Shown: one piece after another, positions 62,566 to 64,000 of the stretch
How positions within the stretch are numbered: position 1 is the stretch's first letter
Layout of the letters: the number at the start of each line of letters is the position of its first letter
From: Bacteroidales bacterium
Lineage (GTDB): Bacteria; Bacteroidota; Bacteroidia; Bacteroidales; Tenuifilaceae
Length of the DNA: 64,000 nt
NCBI GenBank assembly: GCA_020636835.1
Contig: JACJXC010000008.1
Span: 214,426-278,425 of the forward strand
Direction of reading: 5' to 3'
The notes under the pieces: generated by a model
Told to the model about the DNA's origin: nothing
The model's input: only the letters and a program-made list of their open reading frames with translations
Databases searched by the model: none
Position numbers and translations under genes: made by a program

Positions 62566-62707
62566 ATGATAAGTGGCGATCCGAGAGTCGCTGTAACCTG
62601 TTTCGCAATGCACCGGGCTGTAGTTTAATGATCGGCTAAATATTGGTGCGTAAGATGCTGTTTTCGATGCTTAAATTGTATCTGAAGATTGGTAGTGGTA
62701 AACAAAA

Positions 62708-62740
62708 AAAAGAGGCTATCCGTAAGGATCAGCCTCTTTT
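62708..62740 (-). terminator. Terminator of the rpsB-tsf operon
   Basis: AAAGAGGCT pairs with AGCCTCTTT, extended by ATCC/GGAT around a GTAA loop; the minus-strand side ends in T8. Confidence 0.88.
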
Positions 62741-62755
62741 CTAGTTAGGAGTTAA

Positions 62756-63583
62756 CTATGCGTTAAGCGACACGCGCTTGAAGGCAACTACTTTTAGATC
62801 CTTATCAATACTTTGTAGGTATTGGCGGATGCTCATTTTGTTGTCCTTTACAAAATCTTGATTCATGAGTGTGCTCTCCTTGAAGAACTTCTGAAGTTTA
62901 CCTTCAGCAATCTTGTCGAGCATATTTTCGGGTTTGCCTTCTAGGCGGGCCTGCTCACGACCAATTTCGAATTCCTTTTTCTTTACATCTTCAGGAACAT
63001 CGTCTTTGTCGATAGAAACAGGGCTCATAGCGGCAATCTGCATGGCGATATCTTTTCCAGCCTGTAGGTCGATAACCTTGTTGAAACCCACCATGGTGGC
63101 AAGTTTATTACCTGGGTGGATGTAAGGAACCACAAACTCGGCGTTGATCTGATCGTAGTACGACAGTTCCACTTTTTCGCCAGTTACGCCAGAAAACTCG
63201 GCAACCATGTCGGAAATTTTCCTTCCGTCGATCGACAGGTCTTTAAGAGCGTCGAGGTTTGCGGGAGCCTTCTCGAGGGCGATGTCCAGAATCTTTTGTG
63301 TGAAACCCACAAAGTCGGCATTTTTCGCCACGAAGTCAGTTTCGCAGTTAAGAACCACTATTGCTCCACGGGTTGCATTGGCATTTACTTTCGATAAACC
63401 AGCACCTTCGCCAGCTTCTCTGCCTGCACGTTTGGTGGCAATAGCTTTTCCGCGTTCGCGGATTATCTCAATTGCTTTTTCGATGTCGCCATTTGCTTCT
63501 ACCAGTGCGTTTTTGCAGTCCATCATACCTGCACCGGTCATCTTCCTGAGTTTGGCAACATCAGTAGCTGTTATTTCGGCCAT
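62756..63583 (-). CDS. tsf: Translation elongation factor Ts
   Basis: 275 residues. EF-Ts releases GDP from EF-Tu. N-terminal UBA-like segment (DVAKLRKMTGAGMMDCKNAL) and the core motif NCETDFVAKNADF are present. Second gene of the operon, 24 nt after rpsB. Followed by a strong terminator. Confidence 0.97.
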   Translation of the reverse strand: MAEITATDVAKLRKMTGAGMMDCKNALVEANGDIEKAIEIIRERGKAIATKRAGREAGEGAGLSKVNANATRGAIVVLNCETDFVAKNADFVGFTQKILDIALEKAPANLDALKDLSIDGRKISDMVAEFSGVTGEKVELSYYDQINAEFVVPYIHPGNKLATMVGFNKVIDLQAGKDIAMQIAAMSPVSIDKDDVPEDVKKKEFEIGREQARLEGKPENMLDKIAEGKLQKFFKESTLMNQDFVKDNKMSIRQYLQSIDKDLKVVAFKRVSLNA

Positions 63584-63607
63584 TTCTATAATGTTTTAGG
63601 GTAAATT

Positions 63608-64000
63608 CTATTCGTTGTCCTCTTCGCTATCAGCAGCGCTGTCGTCAGCATCCTCAACCTTAGCCTCGTCCTCAACCTCTACTTTTTTCCCTTTGCGAGC
63701 GCGGGTTTTGGTTACTTCGTCTTTTTTCTCTTTAGCTACTGGTTCTTTTTCTTTTTCCGCTTTACGTTCCTCTAAGCCTTCCTCAATTGCTTTCGCCATA
63801 ACGTCAACAATAAGGGCGATAGATTTAGATGCATCGTCGTTAGCCGGTATTACAAAGTCGATTGGAGTAGGATCACAACAGGTATCAACCATTGCGAATA
63901 CCGGGATATTTAAGCGTTTAGCTTCGTGAACGGCGATGTACTCTTTCTGAACGTCCACAACGAAAAGAGCAGCGGGGAGCCTGTTAAGGTCCGAAATAGA
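63608..64000 (-). CDS. rpsB: Ribosomal protein S2, C-terminal part (truncated by window edge)
   Basis: The last ~130 codons of S2 are in the window; the gene continues beyond 64000. DLNRLPAALFVVDVQKEYIA and AKRLNIPVFAMVDTCCDPTP match the family, as does IPANDDASKSIALIVDVMAKA. Behind the conserved core runs a Lys/Glu-rich then highly acidic tail (ending DSAADSEEDNE), as in many Bacteroidota S2 proteins. Operon with tsf. Confidence 0.97.
   Translation of the reverse strand, partial: SISDLNRLPAALFVVDVQKEYIAVHEAKRLNIPVFAMVDTCCDPTPIDFVIPANDDASKSIALIVDVMAKAIEEGLEERKAEKEKEPVAKEKKDEVTKTRARKGKKVEVEDEAKVEDADDSAADSEEDNE

Overview
The window comes from a member of the Bacteroidota, probably a Bacteroidales-like anaerobe. 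Evidence seen in the sequence: -7 elements of the TAnnTTTG type in front of many genes, few Shine-Dalgarno sequences, a type IX secretion (Por) sorting domain, MBG and Fib_succ_major surface proteins, the ftsX-DUF3098-uppP-truB-queA gene order, and an eukaryote-like dimeric glycyl-tRNA synthetase. I could not assign a genus.

Layout. 1-5.7 kb: an ECF sigma factor and a membrane TPR protein face, tail to tail with a 4-bp overlap, a TPR-CHAT (caspase-like) protease; upstream of the protease on the same strand is a 63-residue peptide with a double-glycine leader. 5.7-13.8 kb: a leftward housekeeping block (yfhO-like, ftsX, DUF3098, uppP, truB, queA) with its own promoter, preceded by glyS. 13.9-18.1 kb: a YfiR-type sensor kinase and a receiver-only response regulator that overlap tail to tail, a PfkB sugar/nucleoside kinase and tRNA-Asn. 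18.2-24.4 kb: 2-hydroxyacid dehydrogenase, alkyladenine glycosylase, O-antigen ligase, a thioredoxin-like gene remnant, an M28 peptidase and a secreted DUF6263-like protein. 24.4-31.8 kb: a surface-protein operon in which a large beta-helix/MBG/T9SS protein is cut in two by one in-frame stop, with an OmpA-like protein behind it and a PAS-LuxR regulator in front. The promoter region holds four helically phased TGCTTCC repeats. 32-40.4 kb: endonuclease IV, a YitT protein, two small hypotheticals, NhaD and two methyl-accepting chemotaxis proteins.

40.5-46.3 kb is a degraded accessory island. It contains an intact REP-associated tyrosine transposase (RAYT) and a broken second one, four copies of a composite dispersed repeat built from short GC hairpins, a HigBA toxin-antitoxin pair, the C-terminal tip of a tyrosine recombinase, and fragments of a polymorphic toxin (zinc-metalloprotease domain, frameshifted tip, overlapping membrane protein that could be its immunity partner). 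Most of the remaining sequence there is decayed coding DNA.

46.3-64 kb returns to core genes: queD, polA, pepE, a TPR protein with a degenerate SpoIIE-like domain, an ECF sigma/anti-sigma-like/outer-membrane-protein operon, a Fib_succ_major surface protein, marC, dusB, a CPBP protease, kbl, and the tsf-rpsB operon, which runs off the right edge. The two ECF/membrane-protein modules, the CHAT module and the phased operator are the parts most likely to hold unexplored regulation; the accessory island is the part with most evidence of recent rearrangement.
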